Shown one piece after another: positions 46,857 through 57,783 of a DNA stretch of 64,000 nt (positions are counted from its first letter, which is position 1; the number at the start of each line of letters is the position of its first letter). This DNA is from Chloropicon primus (Eukaryota; Chlorophyta; Chloropicophyceae; Chloropicales; Chloropicaceae). Where the stretch lies: the NCBI GenBank assembly GCA_023205875.1, contig CP060765.1, positions 248,001-312,000 of the forward strand, given 5' to 3'. The position numbers and the translations under genes are program-made. Below the pieces are notes generated by a model. That model was not told where the DNA came from. It made no database searches and saw only the letters and a program-made list of their open reading frames with translations.

Positions 46857-46890
46857 TGTTTTCTCTTTCGAATGATACGTCCCTTGCCCT
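46857..46890 (+). promoter_or_regulatory. Shared promoter element, copy 15 (reads rightward, weak)
   Basis: It reads TTTTCTCTTTCGA, 12 bases, then TTGCCCTTG. It matches copies 11 and 13 in the TTGCCC half-site. It lies 354 bp upstream of the ASPM-like start. A GA run at 46769-46797 is the other notable feature of this gap. Confidence 0.45.
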
Positions 46891-47243
46891 TGTTGACCCC
46901 CGGAAAAGAAAAAAAACGAACGAACTTGTCGTTGCTCGTTCGCCTTTCGATGGGTGTGAAGATGCATGCAGAGGAAGCCTGACACGAACTCAAAATCTTT
47001 CTCTTGTTCTCTCAGACGAGGACAGTTTTGGGCAGTGAGGCTGACAAAAAGCTTCGAAACGTTCTCAGAACTTTTGCTGCTCATTCATTCATTCATTCAA
47101 TCAATCACGGAAGACTCAGACTCAGAGAGACCACCACCGCAGGATTGGATTGAACTGGATTGATTCGACCGCGTATCGTCATCGTCGTCGTGTCACTGGC
47201 TGCCGTTTCAGTGAGTTGAAGAGAGAGGGGAAAAAAGAGAGGC

Positions 47244-50200
47244 ATGAGTAGCGCGGTTCTGTCGCCACTCGGGGCCCACAATGGGCAGCGGAGGCTGAAG
47301 ACGCTCAAAGAGTTACAGGCCAAGGACAAGAGAACCTTGCTGGAGGAGAAGGACCAGGTCGCCGGGAAGACGGCGAGGAGTGCCGGAAACGGGGACAAGG
47401 AGAACGACGGGGCACGAGGTCCTGTCGCTCCCAATGCTGTTGCTATCCAAACCGCCGAGAACTTCGTGACGGCGAAGAGCTTGGAGGAGGCGCTCGAGTC
47501 GATCGATGTGAAGGCGGAAGGAAACCCCGCCGCCACCACCGTGGAGGACAAGGTGGAGGACAAGGTGGAGGGAGGAAGGGCGAGCCGAGGCGCTGGTGAG
47601 GTCTGCGACCAGGTCCTGAGACTCCAAGACGCTTCGGGTGACGTTCCGTACCTTGACTTCGGCGTCGTCGAGCTCGGGGGGAGCAAAACGGTTCTCTTCC
47701 AAGTGCTGAACGACTCCTTCGACAGGCAGAGGCTTCAGCTCGACCGAATGCCCACGGAAAAGGGGTTCGCCCTCACCGAAGGACCCAGCGAGGCGTCTTC
47801 CGGCATGCAGGTGGAACAGGATGAGGACGACTACGACGGGACTTATTACTTTGAGGCCCAGGGGAGGGCCCAAATTGGGGTGAGGTGGAGCCCCACCGAG
47901 CTCGGGACCACCCGGGAGATCATCCACTTCAAGCTGAGAAGCGACAGACAAAGGTTGCAGTGCATCGTTTTCGGAAGGTGCGTCGGAAAGGGCGAGGCCC
48001 TCGAGGCCAAGCACCAGAAGAAGAAGAGGTTCCTCGCCGGATCCGGCAAGAGGCTTGCGCACAACATCCAGAAGACCAAGAAGCACAAGGTTGGGGGCGG
48101 CAAGGAGGGAGCAAAGCAGGCCGTGAGGAGCAGGCCTGGCTTCACCGCCTTCCACACGGATTTGTGGAGGCAGAAGCAAGAGAGGGCTTTCGCCGCCTGG
48201 CTCAACATGGTGTTCCTCGCCCAAATCACTTGCTGCGCCGTGAAGAACAGGGTAAGAGCGTGGAACGACTGTCAGTTTGACGCAAAGGTGCAAAACAAGC
48301 TTTGGGACTACTACACGAAAAACGAGACGCTCAAGAGGGCGATGCTGAATGTCGAGAAGCTCATAGATTCGGGAAAGCTTGCTCTCACGGAGAAGGGATC
48401 CTCCCTCTTCACCGATCTAAGGATCAAGAAGCAGGCCGTGAGCGCCATCATGTCGTACAATTCCTTCTGGCTCAAGCAGGGCTTGCAAGTCATACTCGGA
48501 GCGCAGATGCCGATGACGGAAGATTATACCGACGCTCAGCTACGAGAGCTTGTCCTGAATTTTCTGATAGAGGACCAGACGGCGGCCAAGAGGCTCTCCA
48601 CGGGGGGGAGCCAGGATGGAAAGCTCAAGTCGGGGTACACGAAAGCTAGGGCCAGGGAGTTTCTGAAGAAGTTTTTGTTGATGGTTAAACTCTTGGACCA
48701 GCTGATGATGGAGGAGGACACGTACGATATGCCGCTCCTGTTTAGGGGCAAGGGGAAGGTGAAGTCTTCCCAGAGCATGGTACAGAGCGTGATTGGCGAG
48801 AGTTTGCACGGGGAGGGCAACGTCTTGAGGCACCTCAAATTCCATGGGTATGCGTTGTCCTACGAGCAGGCCCCTTTGCTAGAATACAACTTCAAGATAA
48901 ACAACTTGGCAGTAGACTTGAGGGATGGAGTACGATTGAGCAAGCTAGTGGATTACATGAATGACAAGAGGGAGGACCTGATCTCAAAGGCTAAAATCTC
49001 ATCGAAGTCCAAGGCAGCGAGGATGTCAAACACAGAGAAAGTCTTTGCTCAGATGAAGAAGTTGGGGATTAGCTTGAACGGAGTTCTGTCAAGGTTTGGG
49101 TTGTTGGATCTCAAGCCCAAGGACATCGTTGAGGGTGACCAGGAACTGACATTGCAGTTTCTTTGGAGGGTGATGAGAGACTGGCAGATTCCTCACCTCA
49201 TCAAGGCGCCCTCGCTGGAAGTTGAGATCGACCGGATAAGTGACGGGAAAAAAATTGAGGATTCCTACTTTGATAGAGATGAGTCTCTCGCAGCCCACGC
49301 TGGCGAACGTGTCATCAACTTGCTGTTGAAGTGGGCCCAAACCATATGTGCAGGGCATGGCTTGAAAATCAGGAACTTCACTTCTTCTTTTGCGGACGGG
49401 CATGCACTGTGTCTTATTGTCAACCGCTACGCCCCGGAGCTCTTGAGTCTTGATAGCGTGCAAAGGGTGAGTGCACAAGGCGATGATGTCTCAAGGAACG
49501 CCCCGAAGTCAGAGAGGGAAATCGAGCAAGTCAGGTCGAATTTCACGGTCATGAATGAATGCTTGAGCCACCTCGGTGGCGTACCGAGGATGCTTTCATT
49601 TTCTGATTTTGATTCGTATGGCCCAGATGAGATTGCGGTGATATCATTTTTGGCTTTCCTTGCATCTCGCATGATGAAGCTGTCCAAGGAGGACAGGTCG
49701 GCTCTGGTTATCCAAAGAAAATGGAGAGACTCGAAGGTGCCCCCACAAAAGCCTCTTGAGACGTTGAAGTTGTGGATCAAGAGTGCCCAAGTCATTGAGA
49801 GAGGATGGAAGGCTTACTTGGATCGGAAGTTCTCTTCCGCTGAATGGCTCGAGAAGCTGGAAGCCGCTACAAAGATACAAAGGGCTTACAGGACTATGAC
49901 TGTAGTCAGGGGTGCGAGAAAGCAAGTAGCGCAGAAAATAGCGGATGTCACGAGGATTCAGGCAGTGTGGAGAATGAGGAGCATCAGGACCGAGCATTTC
50001 CAGATGCAAAGAAGTGCTCAGACAATACAAGCACAGTTCCGGGCGTGGAGTGCAAGAAAGCACTTCAGAGATTCATTCCTTATACCAAGGATTCTATATT
50101 CTGGACTTGTACACAAGAAAGCGCTTGAGCAACATCGTGCAGATGAAAAGAAAAACCTGTCTGCGGTACTCATTCAAGCACATTTCCGCATGATGATTCA

Positions 50201-53200
50201 AAAGAGGCAAAGGAAAGACGCCTTGAATGCCATTGCGCTCATCCAGAAGCACATGAGACGCGAAATTGTTTACCGCCAGATGCGATCACTCCACAGTTCG
50301 GCTGTGCGAATACAAAGCACTTTCAGAAGCTACATCATTAGGAAGCAGGACCGGCATGCACAGAGCGCTGCGGTGAAGATTCAAGCGTCTTTCAGGGCCC
50401 ACAGGCAGATGATGCAGTTCAAGAGGGACATGGCTGGTGTAGTGAAGGCCCAGAGCATGATCCGTACTTGGCTCGTGCAGCAATCTATCAAGCAGCAAGG
50501 GGAGGCTGCTGTTTGTGTGCAGAAGGCGTACAGGACCTACATCATTAGGAAGCAGTACCAGCATGCACAGAGCGCTGCCGTGAAGATTCAAGCGTCTTTC
50601 AGGGCCCACAGGCAGATGATGCAGTTCAAGAGGGACATGGCTGGTGTAGTGAAGGCCCAGAGCATGGTCCGTACTTGGCTCGTGCAGCAATCTATCAAGC
50701 AGCAAGGGGAGGCTGCTGTTTGTGTGCAGAAGGCGTACAGGACCTACATCATTAGGAAGCAGTACCAGCATGCACAGAGCGCTGCCGTGAAGATTCAAGC
50801 GTCTTTCAGGGCCCACAGGCAGATGATGCAGTTCAAGAGGACATGGCTGGTGTAGTGAAGGCCCAGAGCATGATCCGTACTTGGCTCGTGCAGCAATCCA
50901 TCAAGCAGCAAGGGAGGCTGCTGTTTGTGTGCAGAAGGCGTACAGGACCTACATCATTAGGAAGCAGTACCAGCATGCACAGAGCACTGCCGTGAAGATT
51001 CAAGCGTCTTTCAGGGCCCACAGGCAGATGATGCAGTTCAAGAGGGACATGGCTGGTGTAGTGAAGGCCCAGAGCATGGTCCGTACTTGGCTCGTGCAGC
51101 AATCCATCAAGCAGCAAGGGAGGCTGCTTTGATGATCCAATCTACCTACAAGTGTTTTGTCGCTAAGAAGCTTCTTGGTCAGCACAAGGCCGCTGTTTGT
51201 GTGCAGAAGGCGTACAGGACCTACATCATTAGGAAGCAGTACCAGCATGCACAGAGCGCTGCCGTGAAGATTCAAGCGTCTTTCAGGGCCCACAGGCAGA
51301 TGATGCAGTTCAAGAGGGACATGGCTGGTGTAGTGAAGGCCCAGAGCATGGTCCGTACTTGGCTCGTGCAGCAATCTATCAAGCAGCAAGGGGAGGCTGC
51401 TGTTTGTGTGCAGAAGGCGTACAGGACCTACATCATTAGGAAGCAGTACCAGCATGCACAGAGCGCTGCCGTGAAGATTCAAGCGTCTTTCAGGGCCCAC
51501 AGGCAGATGATGCAGTTCAAGAGGGACATGGCTGGTGTAGTGAAGGCCCAGAGCATGATCCGTACTTGGCTCGTGCAGCAATCCATCAAGCAGCAAGGGG
51601 AGGCTGCTGTTTGTGTGCAGAAGGCGTACAGGACCTACATCATTAGGAAGCAGTACCAGCATGCACAGAGCACTGCCGTGAAGATTCAAGCGTCTTTCAG
51701 GGCCCCCAGGCAGATGATGCAGTTCAAGAGGGACATGGCTGGTGTAGTGAAGGCCCAGAGCATGGTCCGTACTTGGCTCGTGCAGCAATCCATCAAGCAG
51801 CAAGGGGAGGCTGCTTTGATGATCCAATCTACCTACAAGTGTTTTGTCGCTAAGAAGCTTCTTGGTCAGCACAAGGCCGCTGTTTGTGTGCAGAAGGCGT
51901 ACAGGACCTACATCATTAGGAAGCAGTACCAGCATGCACAGAGCGCTGCCGTGAAGATTCAAGCGTCTTTCAGGGCCCACAGGCAGATGATGCAGTTCAA
52001 GAGGGACATGGCTGGTGTAGTGAAGGCCCAGAGCATGGTCCGTACTTGGCTCGTGCAGCAATCTATCAAGCAGCAAGGGGAGGCTGCTGTTTGTGTGCAG
52101 AAGGCGTACAGGACCTACATCATTAGGAAGCAGTACCAGCATGCACAGAGCGCTGCCGTGAAGATTCAAGCGTCTTTCAGGGCCCACAGGCAGATGATGC
52201 AGTTCAAGAGGGACATGGCTGGTGTAGTGAAGGCCCAGAGCATGATCCGTACTTGGCTCGTGCAGCAATCCATCAAGCAGCAAGGGGAGGCTGCTTTGAT
52301 GATCCAATCTACCTACAAGTGTTTTGTCGCTAAGAAGCTTCTTGGTCAGCACAAGGCCGCTGTTTGTGTGCAGAAGGCGTACAGGACCTACATCATTAGG
52401 AAGCAGTACCAGCATGCACAGAGCGCTGCCGTGAAGATTCAAGCGTCTTTCAGGGCCCACAGGCAGATGATGCAGTTCAAGAGGGACATGGCTGGTGTAG
52501 TGAAGGCCCAGAGCATGGTCCGTACTTGGCTCGTGCAGCAATCCATCAAGCAGCAAGGGGAGGCTGCTTTGATGATCCAATCTACCTACAAGTGTTTTGT
52601 CGCTAAGAAGCTTCTTGGTCAGCACAAGGCCGCCGTGCTTATTCAGTCTATCTTCAGGGGGCACTTTGCAAAGAAGATGTTGTCGAGGAAACTTGAGGGT
52701 ATTGTGCTTATTCAAAAGTACTTTAGGGGCCACAAGTGCAAGAAGAGGTATAGACGTTACCAGAAGATGAAGAAGGCGATGGAGGAGTTTGCTAGAGCTG
52801 CCAAGCTTTTTACATTGAAATCAGCAGCTGCAATCAAGATACAGAGCAACTTCAGGAGCTTCACGTGCAGAAAGAAATTCCAAGCCCTGGTTCTGAAAGC
52901 CAAAGCTGCTGTGAGGATTCAGTCTGCTTGGAAATCTCACGAGCAGCAAAAGCGATACAACGCTGTCATGAATGCTCGCAGCGTTCTTAGGAAGTACCTG
53001 CCATTCCTGGTCGACAGATCCCACTTCCTTCGTATGAAGAGAGCATCCATTGCGATCCAGTCGGCTTACAGGAAGCACCACAGCAAAAGGGTCCAGAGTG
53101 CTGGTGTCATTCAAAAGCATATTAGAAGTGTGCTGGCAAGAATTGAAGTTCACAAGAGGGAAAGAAGCATTGCCACAATCCAAGCGCACATGAGATCCTA

Positions 53201-54035
53201 CATGACAAGGCGCTCGAGCAGCAAGGAGCTCAAGTCCATCAGGAGCAGACTCTTTGGTGCTAGCGAGAGGGTAAGGGCAAACCCAAAGCTCAGCATCGGG
53301 TACCAGACATCTGCTGCACTCCGGGGTCTAGTCAAAGCAAAGACTATTCACAGCGCGATCAGCTTGTGCAAGGTTATCAGCTTCAGCACCAGATACTCGT
53401 CGAAGTGCTGCGTGATGGTCTATGAGGACAAAACTGCGATCGCCTCCCTGCTGAGACTCATGAGAGCTTGCAACAGGAGCCAGCCCCACGTTGACTTCCT
53501 CAAGCAGGTGATGCCAGCTCTGCAGAACATCGTCGAATGCGGCAGACCCAACGCCAAGTCCCCAGTGCTGACTGAGGAGCTCGCCGAGGTTCCTGACATT
53601 TTCACGACTCTGAGCGAGCTCTTGCAGATGTTCAGGGGCAACCCTGACATCTTCCAGCCGACCGCCAAGGTCTTGCACGCCCTCGTCAGCTGCGGGAAAG
53701 GGGTTGGGTCCCTGGACGCCTTGAGTGACGAGATGAAGGGAATGAAAAAGAAGCTGGAGGGCATTTCCCAGATTCTGAAGCAGAAGTTGAGGCTGGAGAA
53801 GAAGTACATTGACCACATGGAGAACAAGAAGGGGTCTGATGTGTCCGCTAGAGAGTCGGCAAAGAAGGTGGTGCAAATCACGAAGGATTTGCAGTCGCTG
53901 TACGATATCCTCAACTGCTTCGGCGATGCCCCAGCCGGGGAATACTCTGTGGTCGAGCCACGCAGCGCAAAGAACACCATCGTGAGAAAGGCCTTTATGG
54001 AGACGCAGAACATCCCATCGCTAAACAGGATGTAA
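47244..54035 (+). CDS. ASPM: ASPM-like spindle protein with ASH domain, two calponin-homology domains and an IQ array; three frame breaks as sequenced
   Basis: Reading from the ATG at 47244, the N-terminus carries an ASH domain (about residues 125-245: YLDFGVVELGGSKTVLFQV, then IGVRWSPTELGTT). Two CH domains follow: EYNFKINNLAVDLRDGVRLS with RFGLLDLKPKDIVEGD, then AGERVINLLLKWAQ with FADGHALCLIVNRYAPE. A long IQ array runs from about 49690 to 53250. A C-terminal helical domain has LLRLMRACNRSQPHVDFLKQ. This is the ASPM/Asp order: spindle-pole focusing with calmodulin on the IQs. As given, the frame is broken three times inside near-identical repeats, each time by the absence of one G from a G run (near 50839, 50912 and 51118). 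Together the three losses restore the frame, so about 2264 residues are expected. Sequencing or assembly error in the repeats is the simplest reading. Confidence 0.88.
50345..52640 (+). repeat. Coding tandem array of 207-bp units, three IQ motifs each
   Basis: Ten copies of a unit of 69 codons, three 23-residue IQ-type helices, are nearly identical at the DNA level. The helices start AAVKIQASFRAHRQMMQFKR, GVVKAQSMIRTWLVQQSIKQ and AAVCVQKAYRTYIIRKQYQH. An extra 22-residue helix, AALMIQSTYKCFVAKKLLGQ, is inserted after several copies (near 51127, 51813, 52295 and 52568). Alternating MI/MV and SA/ST variants show higher-order duplication. Identity this high implies recent expansion or gene conversion. 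Confidence 0.92.
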
Positions 54036-54537
54036 TAATCCTGCACGAATCGAACGTACCGTGAAGAGGACGACGACCCCCGCGCAGCGCTAGAAAATTC
54101 TTGACGAGAGAGGGGGACGGAGGAGAGGAGGAAGCTACGACGCGTCAACACGACACAACTAAAAGCAATGGACTTACTTATATTTTATTTATTGAACTAT
54201 CACTGAACACTTGTCTTGCCTTGAGACCTGCCTCTCCAGCCTCTGGTGCAACATCGACCAAGCACGCAGATGCCTCGCCCCTCTCAGTCCACATATACAT
54301 CCTAAACCCCTCCCATTCCTTGGCATTCAGAGCGTGCAACCTCTCCAACCCCTAGGCCTGGCCATTGCGCACCTCCTCGCCCCTCGTCTTGCAATCACCA
54401 TACTACCCTTGGCTCCCGAAGTCAGTCCCATCCATTAATGTCATAATTCTCTCATAATTATGATTTTTGCTTTCTCGAGATAAAGGAGAAGAAGAGGTTT
54501 GCTGTTTGCTCTTGACGACGAACGACGGACGGAGGCC
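54036..54537. other. Gap between two same-strand genes (ASPM-like and LSD1-like)
   Basis: No gene recognised. An AT-rich palindromic stretch with ATAATTCTCTCATAATTATG lies at about 54442-54461. A weak element-like GCTTTCTCGAGATAAAGG lies at about 54469, 50-70 bp before the LSD1-type start. This is one of only two same-strand neighbour gaps in the window. Confidence 0.4.
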
Positions 54538-55198
54538 ATGGCGATGAGCAGCGCGCGGAGGCCACCGAACACGAGCACCGTCCCCTGCAGCGGATGCCAC
54601 ACACTGTTGAGCTATGCCACGGGTGCCCAGAGCGTGCGTTGCGGTACGTGGCTCGCAAGTTTTTTGTGCGTTACGGGGTGGAGGGGTCTTGTAACTGACC
54701 GAAGTCGTGCGTGTGTGTGTATGTTTCTCTTCTTCTCTTTTTCTTGCCTCTGCGTTTCAAGTCTTGTGCTCGACGGTGACTGACGTCCGACCGGTGAGTC
54801 ACCTCATCTGCGGGGGGTGCCGCACCGTCCTCGCCTACCCGTCGGGTGCCGCGAGTGTGAGGTGCGCTGTGTGCGATTCCTTGAACACCACGATTCGTAG
54901 AGACGTAACCGCAGTGGTGAGGTGCGTGGGTTGCAATACCGACCTGAACTACCCGTCAGGAGCGTCCAGCGTGAGGTGCTCCCTGTGCCATCACATCAAC
55001 CAGGTCCGCGGAGGCTCCCGGATAGCCCAAAGCCAGGGACCGGGCCCTTTACTGGCGGGCCTGCAGCAGCAACAGCAGCAACAGGAGGGGCTGGAAAGTT
55101 TTGGGAGGAAGAGCTCAACCTTGTACGTCATCCAGAACCCCTGCAAGGACGGCGAAGAGTGTTTTAACATGGCGATAGGCCTGAAGATCGCGGCGTGA
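54538..55198 (+). CDS. LSD1-type zinc-finger protein with three fingers, two exons
   Basis: Exons are 54538-54643 and 54762-55198, giving 180 residues. The intron (118 bp) has donor GTACGT and acceptor TTTCAAG and splits a codon in the first finger. Splicing restores its last cysteine pair as SVRC then VLC. The three fingers are CSGCHTLLSYATGAQSVRC plus VLC, CGGCRTVLAYPSGAASVRC plus AVC, and CVGCNTDLNYPSGASSVRC plus SLC. This matches the plant LSD1/LOL family, transcriptional regulators or scaffolds of cell death and oxidative stress that bind bZIP factors and metacaspases. A Gln run follows, then an unusual C-terminus, STLYVIQNPCKDGEECFNMA, not typical of plant LSD1. The family supports a green-lineage host, although such fingers are not exclusive to it. 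Confidence 0.85.
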
Positions 55199-55313
55199 GG
55201 CGGCACCCCTGTAAGATATCAACAAGTTCGCAATGGATATTCAGTAGTACTATACAACAAAAGGTTTTCATTTTTTCGTTTTTCACTTGGCGATGACGAG
55301 CCCTTCGCACCAA

Positions 55314-56825
55314 TCAGTTGCTCACTTTGACCGTCGAAAGTATCTTCTCCAAAAGGATCGGCACCTGCGACTTGTCAAAGTAGATCTCCTCCTTGAGATA
55401 TTCTGGCAACTTGGAGTCCAACGTGCCGAAACTGACTGGGGTGTACCCAATGTCCGATGTGTCAGCGGTAGGATCTGAGAGCTTGGAGCAATCCAACTCG
55501 AAGGAGAACCCTGTTCGGGTGTGGGAGACCCTGTAGACCTCCTTCTTGTGGGAGTGCACGATCACCTCGAGGCCCGTTAAAAGAGGCACCAGGAAGAAAC
55601 TGTCGCTGCCCCCCGATCCACTCAGAGATGATTCTGATCTCAAGGTGGTGTTCTCTTCTTTGAGTTTGTTGACTTCGCTTTCGAGCTCACTCGTGAGTTG
55701 CTCCAACTGGGCTTTCTTGTTGCCCAAGTACACCAGCTTCTCGTGAGCCTCTTTCACGCTTTCCTCGACGGCTAGGTTCACCATGTCCGCTTGCTTGTAT
55801 GCTTCCTGCTTCCAGTGCTTTATCAGCTTGTCGCTCGCTTCTTGCTGCTTCAAAATGTTCTTGCTCTGCTCCTCCAGCATGGATTGCACGTGGGACATCC
55901 TCGAGGACTGGTGCGCCAAATGAGGTGCGCGAAGGGGAGAAAGAGAGAGAGAGAGAGAAAGTCAGCGACCGACTTCAAAACGGAACGACAAAAGAAACTG
56001 CCATCCAGCCTCCTTACCTTGAGCTCTTGGTACTTCATCTTCATCTCATTGTACTGCTCGAGCAAGTCCTTGAGGACAGACGACTCGCCCACGCTGCGGC
56101 TCAACTGCTCGACGATCGTGGTGTTCAGGCCGTCGCCTCCCTTCTTGGTGGGGAGGTCGCCCATGTCATACAAACCCTCCAACTTCTTTGAAGTTTTTGA
56201 GATCTTCTTCTTCGATACGTTGGTGCGGAACCTGCCCAAGTCGGGCGTGTCCATCTCAGAATCCGACATGGCGGCCGTCTCCTTTGGACTTTCTTCGTAC
56301 TCCACAGCAGCTGGAGTCTCCGGCTGCGCCTTCTTCGGAGGTCTTCCGACCTTCTTCTTCTTCTTTACCTCTTCCTTGTTCGCGGGCTCCCTCTTCTTCC
56401 TCTTCTGCGGTGGCTTCGCCGCCTTCTTGGGCTTCTCCGCACTGATCTTGAAGTCCTTGGGCCTCGATGGAGCGACCGCAAGGAGGGACTTGGCGGCTTG
56501 CACGACCTCCACCTTGGCCTCTTCCTTGGCTTTCTCGGCAACTTTTTTCGCCGCGGTGCTCTTTCTCTTCCTTGGCTTTCTGTTCTCCTTGGGCACCTCC
56601 TGGTGAACCGTCTGCGAGGAAGAAGACGAAGAAGAAGACGAGAAGCGTTTCAGTCAAAACAAATAGCTCAAAGTAAGACGGTTCTCTCGGGTTGGTCTGC
56701 GAAACCCAACTTACCGTGCTCTTCAACCAACTCGGAGTGTTCGAGCCATTACTCTCCAGAGCTTTCACGTTGTAGTTCACGGGCTTTCTCTGCCTCAAGG
56801 CCCTCGGGTTCTCCGTCGACGACAT
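55314..56825 (-). CDS. Csm1/Pcs1-like (monopolin, TITAN9-like) kinetochore protein, three exons
   Basis: Exons are 56825-56715, 56611-56018 and 55907-55314, giving 432 residues. Introns are 56612-56714 (103 bp, GTAAGT to CTCGCAG) and 55908-56017 (110 bp, GTAAGG to CACCAG), both phase 0. The N-terminal half is Lys/Pro-rich with an AT-hook-like KKVGRPPKKAQ and nuclear signals. A coiled coil covers about 215-335. The C-terminal globular domain starts LLTGLEVIVHSHKKEVYRVS, continues IGYTPVSFGTLDSKLPEYL and ends KEEIYFDKSQVPILLEKIL. Coiled coil plus this RWD-like domain is the Csm1/Pcs1 layout. In yeast, Csm1 dimers crosslink kinetochores and anchor rDNA; Arabidopsis TITAN9 is a proposed homologue. 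The call is from motif recognition. Its promoter element is duplicated. Confidence 0.7.
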
Positions 56826-56921
56826 CGTGATGACGCCAACTCACGCGCGTGCTCTCCTCGCCCTCGTCGCCTTCCTCTCGCTCTCTCCAGGAGTCGAGTC
56901 ACCTTCTCTCTCCCGTTTCCC

Positions 56922-56990
56922 GTCCTCAAATCCTCAAAACCTCGACGAATCCTTCCACAAAGGAGTCAAACGAAAGATAAAGAAATGATC
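56922..56990 (-). promoter_or_regulatory. Shared promoter element, copy 16 (reads leftward, proximal of a tandem pair)
   Basis: On the minus strand it reads ATCTTTCGT, 12 bases, then TGGAAGGATTCG, followed by GAGGTTTTGAGGATTTGAGG. It lies about 97 bp upstream of the Csm1-like start. Confidence 0.7.
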
Positions 56991-57096
56991 CTTCCGTCTG
57001 TTTGACTCTTATCCTTCTCTTTGTCTTCAAACGCCTCTACGTCGTCGCGAAGCTTCCCTCTTTCCTCCTCCGACAGATGCCCTCAACCTCTTTCGC

Positions 57097-57170
57097 GTCC
57101 TCAAATCCTCACCACTGCGCCGTTGTTTTCGAGCGAAGGCTCGTTCGAAAGAGAGAGAGACAAGAGATCC
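57097..57170 (-). promoter_or_regulatory. Shared promoter element, copy 17 (reads leftward, distal of a tandem pair)
   Basis: On the minus strand it reads TGTCTCTCTCTCTTTCGA, 12 bases, then TCGAAAACA, followed by GGTGAGGATTTGAGGACG. Its core is 175 bp from that of copy 16. Confidence 0.8.
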
Positions 57171-57288
57171 GCCTGTGCCTCTCTCCACCGTCCCAATGTC
57201 CTCCGTAGTACCTCAAAAGGCCTCGTCTTCGTCGCCGTCGTCGCCTCCCCTTCGCGCTCCTGTAGTTGACCGTTGTAGCTGTCAGTTT

Positions 57289-57345
57289 TGAAATTTTGAG
57301 GATTTTTGGAAATTTCTCAAAATAAAATTGAATTTCAAATGTGAA
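57289..57345. other. AT-rich imperfect inverted repeat
   Basis: The sequence TTGAAATTTTGAG near 57289 is partly mirrored by CTCAAAATAAAATTGAATTTC near 57318-57338, giving a potential stem-loop in an AT-rich patch within a GC-rich promoter region. It could be the 5' end of an old element or a terminator-like structure. I cannot assign it. Confidence 0.4.
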
Positions 57346-57379
57346 GTATCATAACGACTGTCGTACAATAGGGCAAACC

Positions 57380-57650
57380 ACCACCTAAGGTAAGGAGGAG
57401 GACCAAGGGAGGGCGACCAGAGCCAGGGAGGGACACGCCTTGGGGAGTCCGGGGTTTGTTCCATCGAACTGCCACTTTCTCTTGCCACTTTGAGGTTCTG
57501 GGTTATCTTTTCACGAGGCCAAAGGCTTGTCAGGCTCAAGGCCAAGGCCACCACCACCACCACCTAAGGAGGAGGACCAAGGGAGGGAGGGCGACCAGAG
57601 CCAGGGAGGGACACGCCTTGGGGAGTCCGGGGTTTGCTCCATCGGATTGC
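57380..57650. repeat. 178-bp-offset direct repeat upstream of the Kelch gene
   Basis: A block of about 85 bp containing GCGACCAGAGCCAGGGAGGG and GGGGAGTCCGGGGTTTG occurs at about 57380-57465 and again at about 57557-57645. The copies are offset by 178 bp and differ by small indels in the GGAGGA run. Confidence 0.85.
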
Positions 57651-57773
57651 CCTTTGGTCTGCCTCGTCCAGTTTGCAGAGGAGAGGTCTTGGTGTCGAGG
57701 CAAAGGAGAGTCCTCCTGTAGGGCATTGAATTGATTGCATTGCATTGCATTGATTGAGGTGGGTGACCAATAA

Positions 57774-57783
57774 CAACACACAC

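Noticed and set aside
50345-52640. Repeat array as a possible CRISPR or satellite
   Set aside because: There are no unique spacers, the unit is exactly 69 codons and it encodes IQ helices in frame with the flanking gene.
51000-52733. A 577-residue minus-strand frame with perfect repeats
   Set aside because: It is only the complement of the ASPM IQ array; the repeats reflect the sense-strand units.
47244-54035. ASPM-like gene as a pseudogene
   Set aside because: All three breaks are single-G losses in near-identical repeats and sum to a full codon; the 1 kb of coding sequence before and after is intact and well conserved.
54033-54065. A minus-strand T-arm-like hairpin at the end of the ASPM gene
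   Set aside because: The stem needs a G-U pair, it overlaps the stop codon region, and no other tRNA parts were found.
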